A stretch of 47,238 bases of DNA from Desulfobulbaceae bacterium (GTDB lineage: Bacteria > Desulfobacterota > Desulfobulbia > Desulfobulbales > VMSU01), in NCBI GenBank assembly GCA_028718985.1, contig JAQUKQ010000011.1, forward strand, positions 1 to 47,238, given 5' to 3'. This document shows positions 32,321-42,013 of this stretch, piece after piece. A program made the translations under genes and the position numbers. A model generated the notes under the pieces. The model was not told where the DNA came from, made no database searches, and worked only from the letters and a program-made list of their open reading frames with translations. Positions within the stretch are counted from its first letter, which is position 1, and each line of letters opens with the position of its first letter.

Positions 32321-33268
32321 TTATTCGCCCAAACCCTCAAAGACGGCAGGAAACATCTTCTTGAATTCGGCAAGCAGCGGGATCATGATTTCGCGCATTG
32401 AAGGTTCTGCTGCGGTCGATGTGCGAAGCTTGAAGATGTGGCGCCACTCCATGAGATCGGCATAGACGATGATTTCGGTTTTGCAGGAGTTGGGTAGCAC
32501 GGTTCGTGCCGCTTGGGGTGAGGAGGTTTCCAAGAGCTTAAGGTATAAGGCCTCGCTCTCTTGCATGGCCTGCTGCCAGAGGGCGTATTCAGGAGATCCT
32601 TCGGCAAAAAACATGGGTTTGATGAAGGTCACTTCACTGCCGAATTGTTCTTTGTCGTAGCGGCAGTAACGCTGACTCTCCTGCAGAAAGGAGCAGGGGC
32701 GATGACGGACAATCTCGTGGGTGACGGCCCTGTTGCTGATAAACTTCACCGCCAGAAAACGATGTTTCGCCAAGAGGTCGGCCGGCAGTTGATCAATCTC
32801 GGACAGGGGGATTTTCTCGACCAGGACACCGTCTTGCTGTGGCCAGCCATTTTTCGGTAGCAGGTCAAAGAAGAAAAGTGGCATCCGCTCCGCCAGGTAT
32901 TTGGTGATGCCCTTCACCATTTTGACGGTTGAGTGGGCCATGTAGAGCTCACGAAAGGCTCGAACACTGCCGGTGATCAAAAGCACGTTTTTTTCAAGAA
33001 CACTGATGGCTAAAAACTTAGGCAGGCATTCATAAAAACGCTCGATGACAGATCGATTCTCGATCGTCACTTTGAGCGTACATACGGCCATTTCGGTAAC
33101 AGAGTTATGGCCGCTCTTGATGATATTTTTGATGAAAGGCCCGGTTGATTCCGCTGAAATTTTTGCCTCGCTCTTGTAACAGACTCGACCGCATATCTCT
33201 ATACGAGCAGCCATAGAACCTTGATCAAGATTGTTAAGAATTTCAAACGACTGCGGAATTATTTTCAT
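32321..33268 (-). CDS. thyX: FAD-dependent thymidylate synthase
   Basis: The 315-residue ThyX makes dTMP from dUMP using methylene-THF and reduced FAD. The diagnostic RHR-x7-S motif reads RHRPCSFLQES and is followed by QRYCRYD; EWRHIFKLR is the second conserved block near the C-terminus. It is longer than the common 220-260 residue ThyX because of an extended middle. GGTCACC precedes the ATG; the ribosome site is weak. It stands alone between arsC and nifS on the same strand. Confidence 0.94.
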   Translation of the reverse strand: MKIIPQSFEILNNLDQGSMAARIEICGRVCYKSEAKISAESTGPFIKNIIKSGHNSVTEMAVCTLKVTIENRSVIERFYECLPKFLAISVLEKNVLLITGSVRAFRELYMAHSTVKMVKGITKYLAERMPLFFFDLLPKNGWPQQDGVLVEKIPLSEIDQLPADLLAKHRFLAVKFISNRAVTHEIVRHRPCSFLQESQRYCRYDKEQFGSEVTFIKPMFFAEGSPEYALWQQAMQESEALYLKLLETSSPQAARTVLPNSCKTEIIVYADLMEWRHIFKLRTSTAAEPSMREIMIPLLAEFKKMFPAVFEGLGE

Positions 33269-33334
33269 GGTGACCCTCTTGTTTTAGGCAGTGGAAAGTG
33301 GATGGACTTGGCAAAGGATATGAAGCGAGTCGTA

Positions 33335-34516
33335 TCAGCTTTTGTGCCGGTTGTGCCAAAACGGAGACATGTTCCGTAATTTATCAATGATCGGTGGGAG
33401 ATGCTCGAGGACGAAATCAACCTCTTCCTCGGTGTTGTAAATGCTGAGACTAAAGCGGATGGAGCCGTGTGCGGCGGTGAAGGGCACGCCCATGGCCCGC
33501 ATGACATGCGATGGCTCGAGGGAACCAGAGGTGCAGGCCGAACCAGAGGAGGCACAGATGCCGACTGTGTTCAAGTGCAGAAGAATGGCCTCGCCTTCAA
33601 TGTACTCGAAGCTGATGTTGCTGGTATTGGGGAGTCGCGTGCTTGGGTGGCCGTTGCGAATGGCGTTGGGGATGCTGGTTAGCAGGCCGTTTTCCAGTTT
33701 GTCGCGCAGGTGCTTGACCCGGGTATTTTCGACAGTCATGCGCGCAGCAGCCAATTCACAGGCCTTACCTAAAGCGATAATGGAGGCGGTATTCTCAGTC
33801 CCACCTCGGCGGCCCTTTTCCTGGTGACCGCCAATCAGAAACGGTGTAAAGGGCGTACCCTTTCGGACATAGAGAGCGCCGATGCCTTTGGGGGCATGGA
33901 GTTTATGTCCGGAAAGAGACAAGAAATCAATGGCAGTTTTTTTGAGATCGATCGGTACCTTGCCCACCGCCTGCACTGCATCGGTATGGAACAAAACGCC
34001 ATGCGCCTTGGCGATCTCAGCCATCTGTTGCACAGGGAAGATAACCCCGGTCTCATTGTTGGCCCACATGACGCTGACTGCCGCAGTGTCCTCGGAAAAG
34101 GCCTTTTCGTATTCGTCAAGATCGAGCATTCCCTCGCTGTCGACTGCGAGTTGGGTCACGCGGTATTTATGGCCGGTAAAGGCATGCAGGTTCTCGGCCA
34201 GATTTTTGACAGCTGGGTGTTCGACCCGGGTGGTTATGATGTGGCGTTTGGCTGGATTGGCACGGATAGCAGAGAGGATGGCGGTGGAGTCACTTTCGGT
34301 GCCGCAACTGGTGAAGACGATTTCGTCAGGGTCGGCGTTGAGGAGGTGGGCGATTTTGGCGCGAGCCCGCACAATGGCATCGCCCACCTGCCCGCCAAAG
34401 GTATGCATGCTGGAGGGGTTACCGTAGAACTCGGAGAAGTAGGGTTGCATAACCTCCACGACCTCAGGGGCGACCCGGGTGGTGGCGTTGTTATCCATAT
34501 AGATTGTTCTGTTCAT
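33335..34516 (-). CDS. nifS: cysteine desulfurase NifS
   Basis: The 393-residue PLP enzyme takes sulfur from cysteine for Fe-S clusters. Features seen are MDNNATTRVAPEV at the N-terminus, HTDAVQAVGKVPIDL with the PLP-binding Asp, SLSGHKLHAPKGIG with the Schiff-base Lys, and the active-site Cys in CASSGSACTSGSLEPSHVM. Its start overlaps the nifU stop (ATGA). With NifU and without nitrogenase genes nearby, it probably serves general Fe-S assembly, as known in several anaerobes. Confidence 0.96.
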   Translation of the reverse strand: MNRTIYMDNNATTRVAPEVVEVMQPYFSEFYGNPSSMHTFGGQVGDAIVRARAKIAHLLNADPDEIVFTSCGTESDSTAILSAIRANPAKRHIITTRVEHPAVKNLAENLHAFTGHKYRVTQLAVDSEGMLDLDEYEKAFSEDTAAVSVMWANNETGVIFPVQQMAEIAKAHGVLFHTDAVQAVGKVPIDLKKTAIDFLSLSGHKLHAPKGIGALYVRKGTPFTPFLIGGHQEKGRRGGTENTASIIALGKACELAAARMTVENTRVKHLRDKLENGLLTSIPNAIRNGHPSTRLPNTSNISFEYIEGEAILLHLNTVGICASSGSACTSGSLEPSHVMRAMGVPFTAAHGSIRFSLSIYNTEEEVDFVLEHLPPIIDKLRNMSPFWHNRHKS

Positions 34517-35352
34517 GCCCGGTCATCCTCCACGGTTAGAGTGTCAAGAACCTGCTCCCGTAACTTCTTCTCCACGTACTCTTTCAGGGTGGTACGGGAT
34601 TTTGCGCAACTGCCGCAAGCGCCTCGCAGGGAGACAATCACGATATCACCATCGACGTCGATCAGCTCGATATCCCCACCATCCTTGCGCAACGTAGGCC
34701 GAACTTCGCGTTCAAAGACATCTTCGATCAGTTTTATCTTCTGGATATTGGTCATCCGCCGTGATGCCTTCAGTGGGATAATGCTGGCTTTGACCTGATG
34801 GGCGCTGGCATCAAGGAGCTCTTGCAGGCGATCATGGCATTTTCCGCATCCTCCACCGGCCTTGGTGAAGTTGGTGATCTCCTCAACCGTCCGAAGATGG
34901 CTCTCCTCGATGGCTCGGCGTACTTCGATGTCGGTGACACCAAAGCATTCGCAGACGACCTCTCCCTCGGCCATTGGCAGCAGGATGCCACGATAATTAG
35001 CAATGGCCGCCTCTAAGGCCTCACGTCCCATAACCGAGCAGTGCATCTTCTCTTTGGGGAGTCCGCCGAGGAAATTCGCGATATCTTCGTTGGTGATCTT
35101 CGCTGCTTCGCTGAGGCTCATGCCCTTCACCATTTCGGTGAGCGCTGATGATGAGGCAATGGCGCTGGCGCAGCCAAAGGTCTGGAACTTAGCGTCAACG
35201 ATGATCTCCTTGTCGTCTACCATGAGCATCAATTTCAAGGCATCGCCACAGGCGAGGGAGCCTACTTCGCCTACCGCGTTTGCCGTGTCGATCTGTCCGA
35301 CATTCCTTGGGTTTAAAAAATGTTCTTTAACCTTGTCCGTATAATCCCACAT
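34513..35352 (-). CDS. nifU: Fe-S cluster scaffold NifU
   Basis: The 279-residue protein has all three NifU modules. An IscU-like domain (about 1-125) has Cys in GSLACGDA, FGCASAI and MHCSVMG. A central BFD-like [2Fe-2S] domain follows (about 130-185, CECFGVTDIEVRRA and GGGCGKC), then a C-terminal Nfu domain (about 205-279, RPTLRKDGGDIELID and CGSC). It builds clusters with sulfur from NifS. AAGGAG lies eight bases before the ATG. The operon is nifU-nifS. About 310 bp upstream, up to the next promoter, shows no gene and no regulator site I can name. Confidence 0.96.
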   Translation of the reverse strand: MWDYTDKVKEHFLNPRNVGQIDTANAVGEVGSLACGDALKLMLMVDDKEIIVDAKFQTFGCASAIASSSALTEMVKGMSLSEAAKITNEDIANFLGGLPKEKMHCSVMGREALEAAIANYRGILLPMAEGEVVCECFGVTDIEVRRAIEESHLRTVEEITNFTKAGGGCGKCHDRLQELLDASAHQVKASIIPLKASRRMTNIQKIKLIEDVFEREVRPTLRKDGGDIELIDVDGDIVIVSLRGACGSCAKSRTTLKEYVEKKLREQVLDTLTVEDDRA

Positions 35353-35669
35353 AAGCGTAACTCCTTATTTAATGCCGATACGTGATGCGATACTTTTGAA
35401 AAAAGCGGCTTGCGTACCTCTCTTTTTAATAGAGCAGCGCATTCGTAACAGTCGATCAAAAATACCTGTCCAGGCTGGCTAAGATAATGACTCGACCTCT
35501 AAATTGCAACAAGATTCCCGGTGGCATTATAGGAAGAGAGGGAAATGTCAATTGACGGGCAAGGTGTCAAGATTACCGTGGGTAACTTTGGGGCCTTCGT
35601 TGCCCTGCGTGCATCATATGTAGTGTATTTGCAAATAGTTAAATGTGAAATGTGACTCTTTGCGCGTGA

Positions 35670-35685
35670 TGGCACTTTTCTTGCT
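35670..35685 (+). promoter_or_regulatory. sigma-54 promoter
   Basis: TGGCAC-TTTTC-TTGCT matches the -24/-12 consensus, with the invariant GG and GC 12 positions apart. It lies 68 bp before the ATG of the 481-residue gene. Transcription would need RpoN and an enhancer-binding activator, as in many flagellar or stress operons. The remaining intergenic DNA (35353-35669) shows no gene. Confidence 0.85.
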
Positions 35686-35752
35686 TTTTTTTGGTAGTGG
35701 GAAGGGTTTCTCTACAGGGAAATGATATCCGGGTTTACGAGAGGAGTAGGGC

Positions 35753-37198
35753 ATGTCGATATCTAACATCGAAACTAGTAGCAATAGGCAAGGGCCTCTG
35801 ATTGCCGCCGCAGCCAAGGCTGTGCCGTGCACAGAGCGATCTGTTGGCCAAAGTTTTGCAGCGATGCTAGGTTGCCAGCTTTTTTCTGGCGTTGACAAGG
35901 GTGTCGTGCAAGGTGGTGGAGTCGTTGTTCCCTCTTCTCAGGAAAGTGCAAGCACCAGTTCTGGTCCAAACGGTCTGATCCCGCTCGGCAAAATTGACCG
36001 AGCAACTCCGACTATATCGCATTTGTTGACTGGAAGTTCCACTCATAGGGAAGAGAGTTGGAATATCATCTTTGCAGCGGTCAACAAAGAGAAACAATTT
36101 GCCAGTATTCGACAGGGGACAGAAATCTATTTAGACCCAAAGAGCAATGAGTTGCTTTGGGGTGATGCCCTGGGCTCTGAAACGTCAAGGAGCGCACCGG
36201 GACAGTTGCCGCCTCTTGCGGCAGTTGATCAAGCCTCACCTGCTGATGGGGGCGTAACAATAGATTCCGCCCTTTCAGACGAGAAGGTTAGTGATAGTTT
36301 GATTCCCTTGGGGGCAATCGATGAGAAGAATCCGACACTGTCTCATTTGCTCAAGAAGAGTTATCAGTATGGCGATAATGCCTGGAATATCATATTTTCC
36401 TCGGTCAATCGTAATAAGCCGTATGCCTCAGTCCGTGCCGGGAGTCTTGTCAGCATCAATCCGAAAACGCTTGAACTCTCTTTTGATTCGCCGGCGGACC
36501 GTCCCGCTCGCCTGAGCAGCAGGGATGCGAACAGTGGGGAGAGTGACAAGACCTTCTCGGTTGGCATGACGGACAGTAAGAGCCAGCAGCAATTTTCGGA
36601 AAAATTGGCTGAATCGGTCAAGGCCTATCTTGGTCACCCCTACCGTGAGATTGATTGCTATGCATTGGTTGTCAAAGGGCTAAAGGATCAGGGGGTGCGC
36701 TATTCCGGTTCTGGAGGGTTGCGCAATCGCTTGGAACGTATGGCTGCCAGGCATGGTTTGCCTCGGAATGCTTACCAGAATGGGGAAGGGCTTATCGAAG
36801 TGGCGGGAAATAAGCTCTATGATCAATCGTTTATCCGCGTTAAGGATGCCGAAGGACAATCCAGCAAGGTTATGGAACAGCTTCAGCCGCTTTTGCAGGA
36901 GGGGATGTTGCTCTCGTTCTCAACCCCATCTCGAGGTCATACCGGTGTGGTCGCGAGAAGAGATGGTCAGTGGACCTATGTCAACTCCGGGGTTATCGAT
37001 CACCAGATCAATGGAGGTGTGGTTTCAAAGCGGGTGGGGGAGGAGAAGCTGGAGGAAGAGATCAAAAACTGGTTTCTGCTGGCCAAAAATAAACGGACCT
37101 CTCTGAAGGTGAGTGCCGGCCTGTTCGATACCGAGAAACTGAAAGGAAAGGGCCGAATGCTGGCCAACACCGTTTCTGAGGGCAAGGAGATGATCTGA
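35753..37198 (+). CDS. NlpC/P60-like cysteine peptidase with two internal repeats, sigma-54 controlled
   Basis: The 481-residue protein has three parts. Two copies of a 60-residue module (about 78-140 and 182-244) share LIPLG-ID--PT-SHLL, WNIIF--VN and I-PK--EL and may be LysM-like or wall-binding. The C-terminal domain (about 285-455) resembles NlpC/P60 or CHAP hydrolases: C302 in EIDCYALVVKGL, H396 in RGHTGVVARRDG and a later Asn (VNSG). No signal peptide or membrane helix is visible, so if it acts on peptidoglycan it must leave by another route, such as the flagellar export apparatus. GAGGAG precedes the ATG. The function is inferred. Confidence 0.72.
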   Translation: MSISNIETSSNRQGPLIAAAAKAVPCTERSVGQSFAAMLGCQLFSGVDKGVVQGGGVVVPSSQESASTSSGPNGLIPLGKIDRATPTISHLLTGSSTHREESWNIIFAAVNKEKQFASIRQGTEIYLDPKSNELLWGDALGSETSRSAPGQLPPLAAVDQASPADGGVTIDSALSDEKVSDSLIPLGAIDEKNPTLSHLLKKSYQYGDNAWNIIFSSVNRNKPYASVRAGSLVSINPKTLELSFDSPADRPARLSSRDANSGESDKTFSVGMTDSKSQQQFSEKLAESVKAYLGHPYREIDCYALVVKGLKDQGVRYSGSGGLRNRLERMAARHGLPRNAYQNGEGLIEVAGNKLYDQSFIRVKDAEGQSSKVMEQLQPLLQEGMLLSFSTPSRGHTGVVARRDGQWTYVNSGVIDHQINGGVVSKRVGEEKLEEEIKNWFLLAKNKRTSLKVSAGLFDTEKLKGKGRMLANTVSEGKEMI

Positions 37199-37216
37199 TC
37201 GCTGTGCGTTGCACTT

Positions 37217-38284
37217 TCAGCGGATTGAAAGGGGGGATCGGCCGCTGATCCGATCCAGCACAAATTGATCAAATTCTGGCCCCATTTGTAACTCGACAGC
37301 CAAGATCCAAAGCGGCAGAGGCAATTCCAAGTCCTGCATCTTGACGAAATCCTTCTCAGTCGTGATGAGACCACTGCAGCCAATGGCCAAAGCCTGCGCG
37401 ACAAGACTGTCTATGTCCTCCCGGCTGAAGGGGTGATGGTCGGCAAAGGCCTGCCAGCCTCGTATTGAAAAGGTCTGCTCTAACGTCTGGAGAAAGGATT
37501 GCGGATTGCCAATGCCGCAAAAGGCAAAGAGAGGCGTGTCCAGCAGGCTGTCGACTCTTGCCTCTTCTCCTCCAGAGCGGTAAAGACGGACGGGCTCGTA
37601 GCGCCCTTCAAAGATTGGAGTTTTAGGGAAGCTCTCTTGCAGCCAGGCCCGAAAAGGAGCGGTTTTGCTATAGACTCCACTCTCCATGCCGGTCAAAACA
37701 AAGCAATCGGATCGGAGCAGGGCGCTATGGGGTTCACGTAACCAGCCGCCAGGAAAGACCCACATCGACTGCACAGGTGCATGGGCAGCAAACAGAACAA
37801 GATCCAGATCCCGTTGTAGGGCAAGGTGCTGGAATCCATCGTCGAGAATCAGAAGGTCGGCAAGTCCGTGTTTGGCGAGATATTCACCGCCACGGGCTCG
37901 TTTTTTGGAAGTTACTACCGACACCCCTGGCAGTGCTTGAGCGAGCAGCACAGGTTCATCTCCCACCTCCAGTGGAGACTGATAAATCTCTTTGCCATCC
38001 GAGACGAGGTTGATTGGCTGGCGGCTTTTGCCCCCATAGCCGCGACTGACAATGCCTACTCTGCGGTGTTTTGCGAGGAGACGGCAGAGGTAGATGACCA
38101 TTGGCGTCTTCCCCGTGCCACCCATGGTCAGGTTGCCAACGCTGATGACGCGTACAGGGAGTCTGGTTGAGGGGAGGACGCCTCGTGCGTACAGTGCGGC
38201 TCGTAGTCGCATAACGAAACTGTAGAGCGGGGAGAAAATCCTGCCGAGCAGAAATAGGGTGTTGAGAGAACGGTTATCGAACAT
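37217..38284 (-). CDS. lpxK: tetraacyldisaccharide 4'-kinase
   Basis: The 355-residue LpxK phosphorylates the 4' position of the lipid A disaccharide at the inner membrane. An N-terminal hydrophobic helix (about 7-30) anchors it. The Walker A motif is SVGNLTMGGTGKTPM and the catalytic Asp region is LILDDGFQHLALQRDLDLV. Length fits the family. Its first 11 bases overlap the end of waaA, so lipid A and Kdo steps are translated together. Confidence 0.96.
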   Translation of the reverse strand: MFDNRSLNTLFLLGRIFSPLYSFVMRLRAALYARGVLPSTRLPVRVISVGNLTMGGTGKTPMVIYLCRLLAKHRRVGIVSRGYGGKSRQPINLVSDGKEIYQSPLEVGDEPVLLAQALPGVSVVTSKKRARGGEYLAKHGLADLLILDDGFQHLALQRDLDLVLFAAHAPVQSMWVFPGGWLREPHSALLRSDCFVLTGMESGVYSKTAPFRAWLQESFPKTPIFEGRYEPVRLYRSGGEEARVDSLLDTPLFAFCGIGNPQSFLQTLEQTFSIRGWQAFADHHPFSREDIDSLVAQALAIGCSGLITTEKDFVKMQDLELPLPLWILAVELQMGPEFDQFVLDRISGRSPLSIR

Positions 38285-39548
38285 TTTCCAAACTCTCTCT
38301 GATCAAGGTAACATGGCGGAGCGCCGTTCCCTGGTGGCTCAGCAGCAACTCTCCGGCACGACGCCCCATTTCTTGACGTTTTTCTACATCGGCGAGTAGA
38401 TCGGCCGTTACTCCATAGATGTTTTCGATGGTTACCATTTTCGCACCACCTGCCTGCAGCAGGTCACGGCTGATCTCGGCAAAATCACTCATGTCAGGCC
38501 CAAAAAGCACAGGTTTCGAAAAAAATGCAGGCTCCAGGGGATTGTGCCCTCCTTCCGGCACTAAGCTGCCGCCAACAAAGGCGATATCGGCCTGCTGATA
38601 GACGCTTGCGAGTTCGCCTATTGTGTCTAAAATCAGCACGTGGCAGGGACTGCTGTCGTTGGCTGTGCGTCGGTGGCAAAGCAGTCCGCCTCGTTTTCCC
38701 AGGGCCATGATTTCAGCGGCTCGCTCGATTGAGCGGGGCGCGATAACCATGGCGAGCGCTGGGTACAGTTCACAAAGATGAGAGAAGAGCTCGAAGAGGA
38801 CACTCTCTTCGCCGTCATGGGTGCTGCCTGCAACGAAAAGCATGCCCTTGTTAAGCCCACATTCGCTCAACAGGGTCTTCTTCTCGTCGAGAAAGGGGGA
38901 GGGCATGTCGTACTTCAGGTTGCCGCAGACCACAATCTTTTCGGCTGAGACGCCAAGTTGTGTCAAACGCTTGCTGTCATCTGCCATCTGCATTGTCATT
39001 TTTGTGAAACTTGCAAAGAGTGGCCTGAAGAGGAAGCGAAAGCGTTGATAACGCGCCATCGATTTTGTCGTGATCCGTCCGTTGACAAGGAGTGATGGTA
39101 CTTTTTGCCGCGCAAGGCAATGCAAGAGATTGGGCCAGAAATCGGTCTCTATCAAGACAAAGAGGTCGGGGTGCAGCGTCTTAACAAATGCTGTGGTCAC
39201 CCAAAAAAAGTCTAACGGGAAAGGCACTTGGCAGTCGACGAGATTCTGCAAGCGCTTGCCGTACTCTGCGCCACCGCGCGTGGTGGAGGAGAGGATAATG
39301 ACCAACTCTGGCATCTCTCGCCGCAAGGCCTGCAGCAGAGGCAGGCTCGATGCCATCTCACCTACCGAAAGGGCATGAATCCAGACTCTCTTGCCGGGTC
39401 GCAGATTGCGGATTGACTCGGTGAGGCCAAGGCCTAAGCGGCCGGGGATTCGGTCGCGGTACTTGGCGGAACAGAAGACCCACAGCGCGAGGAATGGTCC
39501 GAGAAGCAGAAGCGCAAACAGTTGAAGTATGTTATAAAAGACGAGCAT
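38274..39548 (-). CDS. waaA: 3-deoxy-D-manno-octulosonic acid (Kdo) transferase
   Basis: The 424-residue GT30 glycosyltransferase adds Kdo from CMP-Kdo to lipid IVA. It has an N-terminal membrane anchor (ILQLFALLLLGPFLALWVF), the acceptor-domain signature WIHALSVGEMASSLPLL with the family's catalytic Glu, and the C-terminal FVGGSLVPEGGHNPLEPA nucleotide-sugar site. It is first in the waaA-lpxK pair. Confidence 0.96.
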   Translation of the reverse strand: MLVFYNILQLFALLLLGPFLALWVFCSAKYRDRIPGRLGLGLTESIRNLRPGKRVWIHALSVGEMASSLPLLQALRREMPELVIILSSTTRGGAEYGKRLQNLVDCQVPFPLDFFWVTTAFVKTLHPDLFVLIETDFWPNLLHCLARQKVPSLLVNGRITTKSMARYQRFRFLFRPLFASFTKMTMQMADDSKRLTQLGVSAEKIVVCGNLKYDMPSPFLDEKKTLLSECGLNKGMLFVAGSTHDGEESVLFELFSHLCELYPALAMVIAPRSIERAAEIMALGKRGGLLCHRRTANDSSPCHVLILDTIGELASVYQQADIAFVGGSLVPEGGHNPLEPAFFSKPVLFGPDMSDFAEISRDLLQAGGAKMVTIENIYGVTADLLADVEKRQEMGRRAGELLLSHQGTALRHVTLIRESLENVR

Positions 39549-39653
39549 AGCGATTCCTGATTACCACGATAAAATCAGCCTAATACAATCTGCTTTCCGG
39601 ATTGATATTAGAGCGGACAGCACCGATTCCTTTCATATCTGCCTATTTCCTCT

Positions 39654-40403
39654 ATGAACCTTATTCTCATTCAACCGGAAGAAGTACAGGCTGGCCAAGT
39701 GCGCTTGACAGATCGCCGTGCCGATCATCTCCGTAAAATCCTGAAGGTTCGGGAAGATGATACGGTTCGAGTTGGAGTTGTCGGCGGTCTGATGGGTAGC
39801 GGGACAATTTGCGGTATTGCCCAAAATGAGGTTGTCTTGCAAGTCAAGCTAGATACTCCGCCGCCAGCCAAACTCGATGTTGATTTGATCCTGGCCTTGC
39901 CCCGTCCCATCATGTTGAAGAGGGTGTTGGCACAGGTTGCAGCCATGGGGGTCAGGCACCTTTTTCTGGTCAACGCCAATCGAGTTGAAAAGAGTTTTTT
40001 TGATGCCAGTCCTGTCAAAGACGGCGGCTTTTTGACATTCCTCGAAAATGGGCTGGAGCAGGCGGTAGACACCATCCTGCCAACAATCTCGGTACATCCA
40101 CGCTTCAAGCCTTTTATCGAGGATGTCATCCCGGCTCGTGTTGCCGCCTGCAAGTTGATTGCTCATCCGGACGGCGGAGTGAACCTTGCCGAACGAATAG
40201 ATGCCGCTACAGAATCAGGGACAACACTGCTCGCTATCGGCCCTGAGGGTGGTTGGATCGATTACGAGGTCGTAAAGTTTCAAGATGCAGGCTTTCAGCC
40301 CTTTAGCCTCGGACCGCGGATCTTGCGTGTGGATACGGCTGTGCCGGCAATTATCGCCCAAATTGATTTTGCCCTGCAACGCAAGGCTTCACGATTACGC
40401 TAA
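39654..40403 (+). CDS. rsmE: 16S rRNA (uracil1498-N3)-methyltransferase
   Basis: The 249-residue SPOUT methyltransferase has an N-terminal PUA-like domain (about 1-70, DRRADHLRKILKVRED) and a C-terminal knotted domain with the SAM-binding loops AIGPEGGWIDYEV and LGPRILRVDTAVPAII. It methylates 16S rRNA late in 30S assembly. It is divergent from waaA and convergent with murJ. The ribosome site before ATG is weak (CCTCT only). Confidence 0.94.
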   Translation: MNLILIQPEEVQAGQVRLTDRRADHLRKILKVREDDTVRVGVVGGLMGSGTICGIAQNEVVLQVKLDTPPPAKLDVDLILALPRPIMLKRVLAQVAAMGVRHLFLVNANRVEKSFFDASPVKDGGFLTFLENGLEQAVDTILPTISVHPRFKPFIEDVIPARVAACKLIAHPDGGVNLAERIDAATESGTTLLAIGPEGGWIDYEVVKFQDAGFQPFSLGPRILRVDTAVPAIIAQIDFALQRKASRLR

Positions 40404-40432
40404 GCTGCCTGGCGGCTTTTTGAGCGTCACCT

Positions 40433-42013
40433 TTATTGCTGCCGCATTCGGCTTACGATCTTGTTCACCAGAATCGTCAACTCTTGCAGTTTCAAACCGT
40501 AAAGTGTCAGGGCGTAGACGGTGGCACCAACGACCACCATCAGCCCTAATCCTGCGAGATCGGAAATCGTTGTTTCGGCAAGGAAGTGCTTGGTGAGGAT
40601 CAGGGTGAGCCACATCGCCCCCGAGGCAGCGCAAACCTTCAGTAAGCCTCTGCCAAGATAGGGGAGGGAATAGCCACCAAGTTTGCGGTAGAGGACGATA
40701 CTCAAAAACAGGAAATTACCGATCATGGCGCAGGAAGTAGCAAGGGCAATGGCCTTGTGCTGCAGTGCAGCAATACTCATGTTGATGATTATGATGTTAG
40801 CGGCAACGGCCATGAAACTTCCTATTACCGGGTACTTGGTATCTTTTAGGGCGTAGAACACCGGGACTGTAATTTTCACCGCTGAATAGGCGAAAAGACC
40901 AAGGACATAAAAAGAGAGGGCCTCAGCCGTTCGTGTGGTGTCAAACGAACTGAAGCGCCCGTGTTGGAAAATTACCTTAACCAGCGGCTCTGCCAAACAG
41001 TATAGGCCAGCAGTGGAAGGGATCGTTAGGCAGAAGCCCATAGTCAAGGCAGAGACATAGGTCTCGCGCACACCTTGGATGTCTTTGATGGCGGCGCAGC
41101 GAGCAATGACCGGTAGGGTAGCGATCGACACCGCTACTCCGAACATGCCGATGGGGAATTGAACCAGGCGAAAGGCATAGTTCAGCCAGGAGACGCTGCC
41201 TTCCGCACAGGATGCCGCAAAATTGGTATTGACGAAGATGTTGATCTGGGTCGCACCCAGGCCAATGATGGCAGGCAGCATTAGAGAGAAAACGCGTCGC
41301 AGGCCTGGGTCAGACCAGTCTAGCGTCGGCCGAAGTCGAAATCCAGTGCGGCGTAAGGCGGGTATTTGACAGGCCAGTTGCAGAAAGCCGCCGATCAGGG
41401 TGCCGATGGCCATACCGACAATGGCAGGTTGGCCAAATTTCGGTAACAGTAGCGCTAAGCCAACCCCGCCGACGATGGAGCCAAGGTTAAAGAAACTAGA
41501 GGCAAGGGAGGGGATGAAGAACTTCCCCTTGCTGTTTAAAATGCCCATGACCACCGCCGCCATCGATACGAAGATCAGAAAAGGGAACATGATAATGGTG
41601 AGCAGTCTGGTTAACTCCATTTTCCCCGGGATCAAGGAGAAATCGGGGGCGATTAAGTTGACCAGTGGCCCTGCCAGGAGCATGCCCGCAAGCGTTATGA
41701 TGCTGAGGATGACGCCAATGCCAGCTAAAACATTATTGGCCAGACGCCAAGTCTCCTCATCGCCGCGCGTGCTGTCGTAGTCGGTGAATACTGCCACAAA
41801 GGCCGAGGAGAGCGCGCCTTCGGCAAAAAGGTCTCGGAGGAGATTTGGGATGCGGAAGGCGACGATAAAGGCGTCATAGGCTTGTCCTGCGCCAAACAGA
41901 GAGGCCATGACCTGCTCGCGGACCAGGCCGAGTACCCGACTGCACATGACGGCTACACTGACCAATCCCGCTGAGCGGGCAATCATTCCCGTATTTCCAG
42001 AGGCCTGCTTCAT
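40433..42013 (-). CDS. murJ: lipid II flippase MurJ (MviN)
   Basis: The 526-residue MATE/MOP-superfamily membrane protein has about 14 hydrophobic helices. It starts with the family-typical VMCSRVLGLVREQVMASLFG and contains FRIPNLLRDLFAEGALSSAF. It moves the peptidoglycan precursor lipid II across the inner membrane. Its ATG shares one base with the carbonic anhydrase stop (TAATG), so it is the second gene of that pair. Confidence 0.96.
   Translation of the reverse strand: MKQASGNTGMIARSAGLVSVAVMCSRVLGLVREQVMASLFGAGQAYDAFIVAFRIPNLLRDLFAEGALSSAFVAVFTDYDSTRGDEETWRLANNVLAGIGVILSIITLAGMLLAGPLVNLIAPDFSLIPGKMELTRLLTIIMFPFLIFVSMAAVVMGILNSKGKFFIPSLASSFFNLGSIVGGVGLALLLPKFGQPAIVGMAIGTLIGGFLQLACQIPALRRTGFRLRPTLDWSDPGLRRVFSLMLPAIIGLGATQINIFVNTNFAASCAEGSVSWLNYAFRLVQFPIGMFGVAVSIATLPVIARCAAIKDIQGVRETYVSALTMGFCLTIPSTAGLYCLAEPLVKVIFQHGRFSSFDTTRTAEALSFYVLGLFAYSAVKITVPVFYALKDTKYPVIGSFMAVAANIIIINMSIAALQHKAIALATSCAMIGNFLFLSIVLYRKLGGYSLPYLGRGLLKVCAASGAMWLTLILTKHFLAETTISDLAGLGLMVVVGATVYALTLYGLKLQELTILVNKIVSRMRQQ

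Noticed and set aside
33824-34798. 324-codon plus-strand frame opposite nifS/nifU
   Set aside because: No motif and no ribosome site; nifS and nifU are unmistakable on the minus strand.
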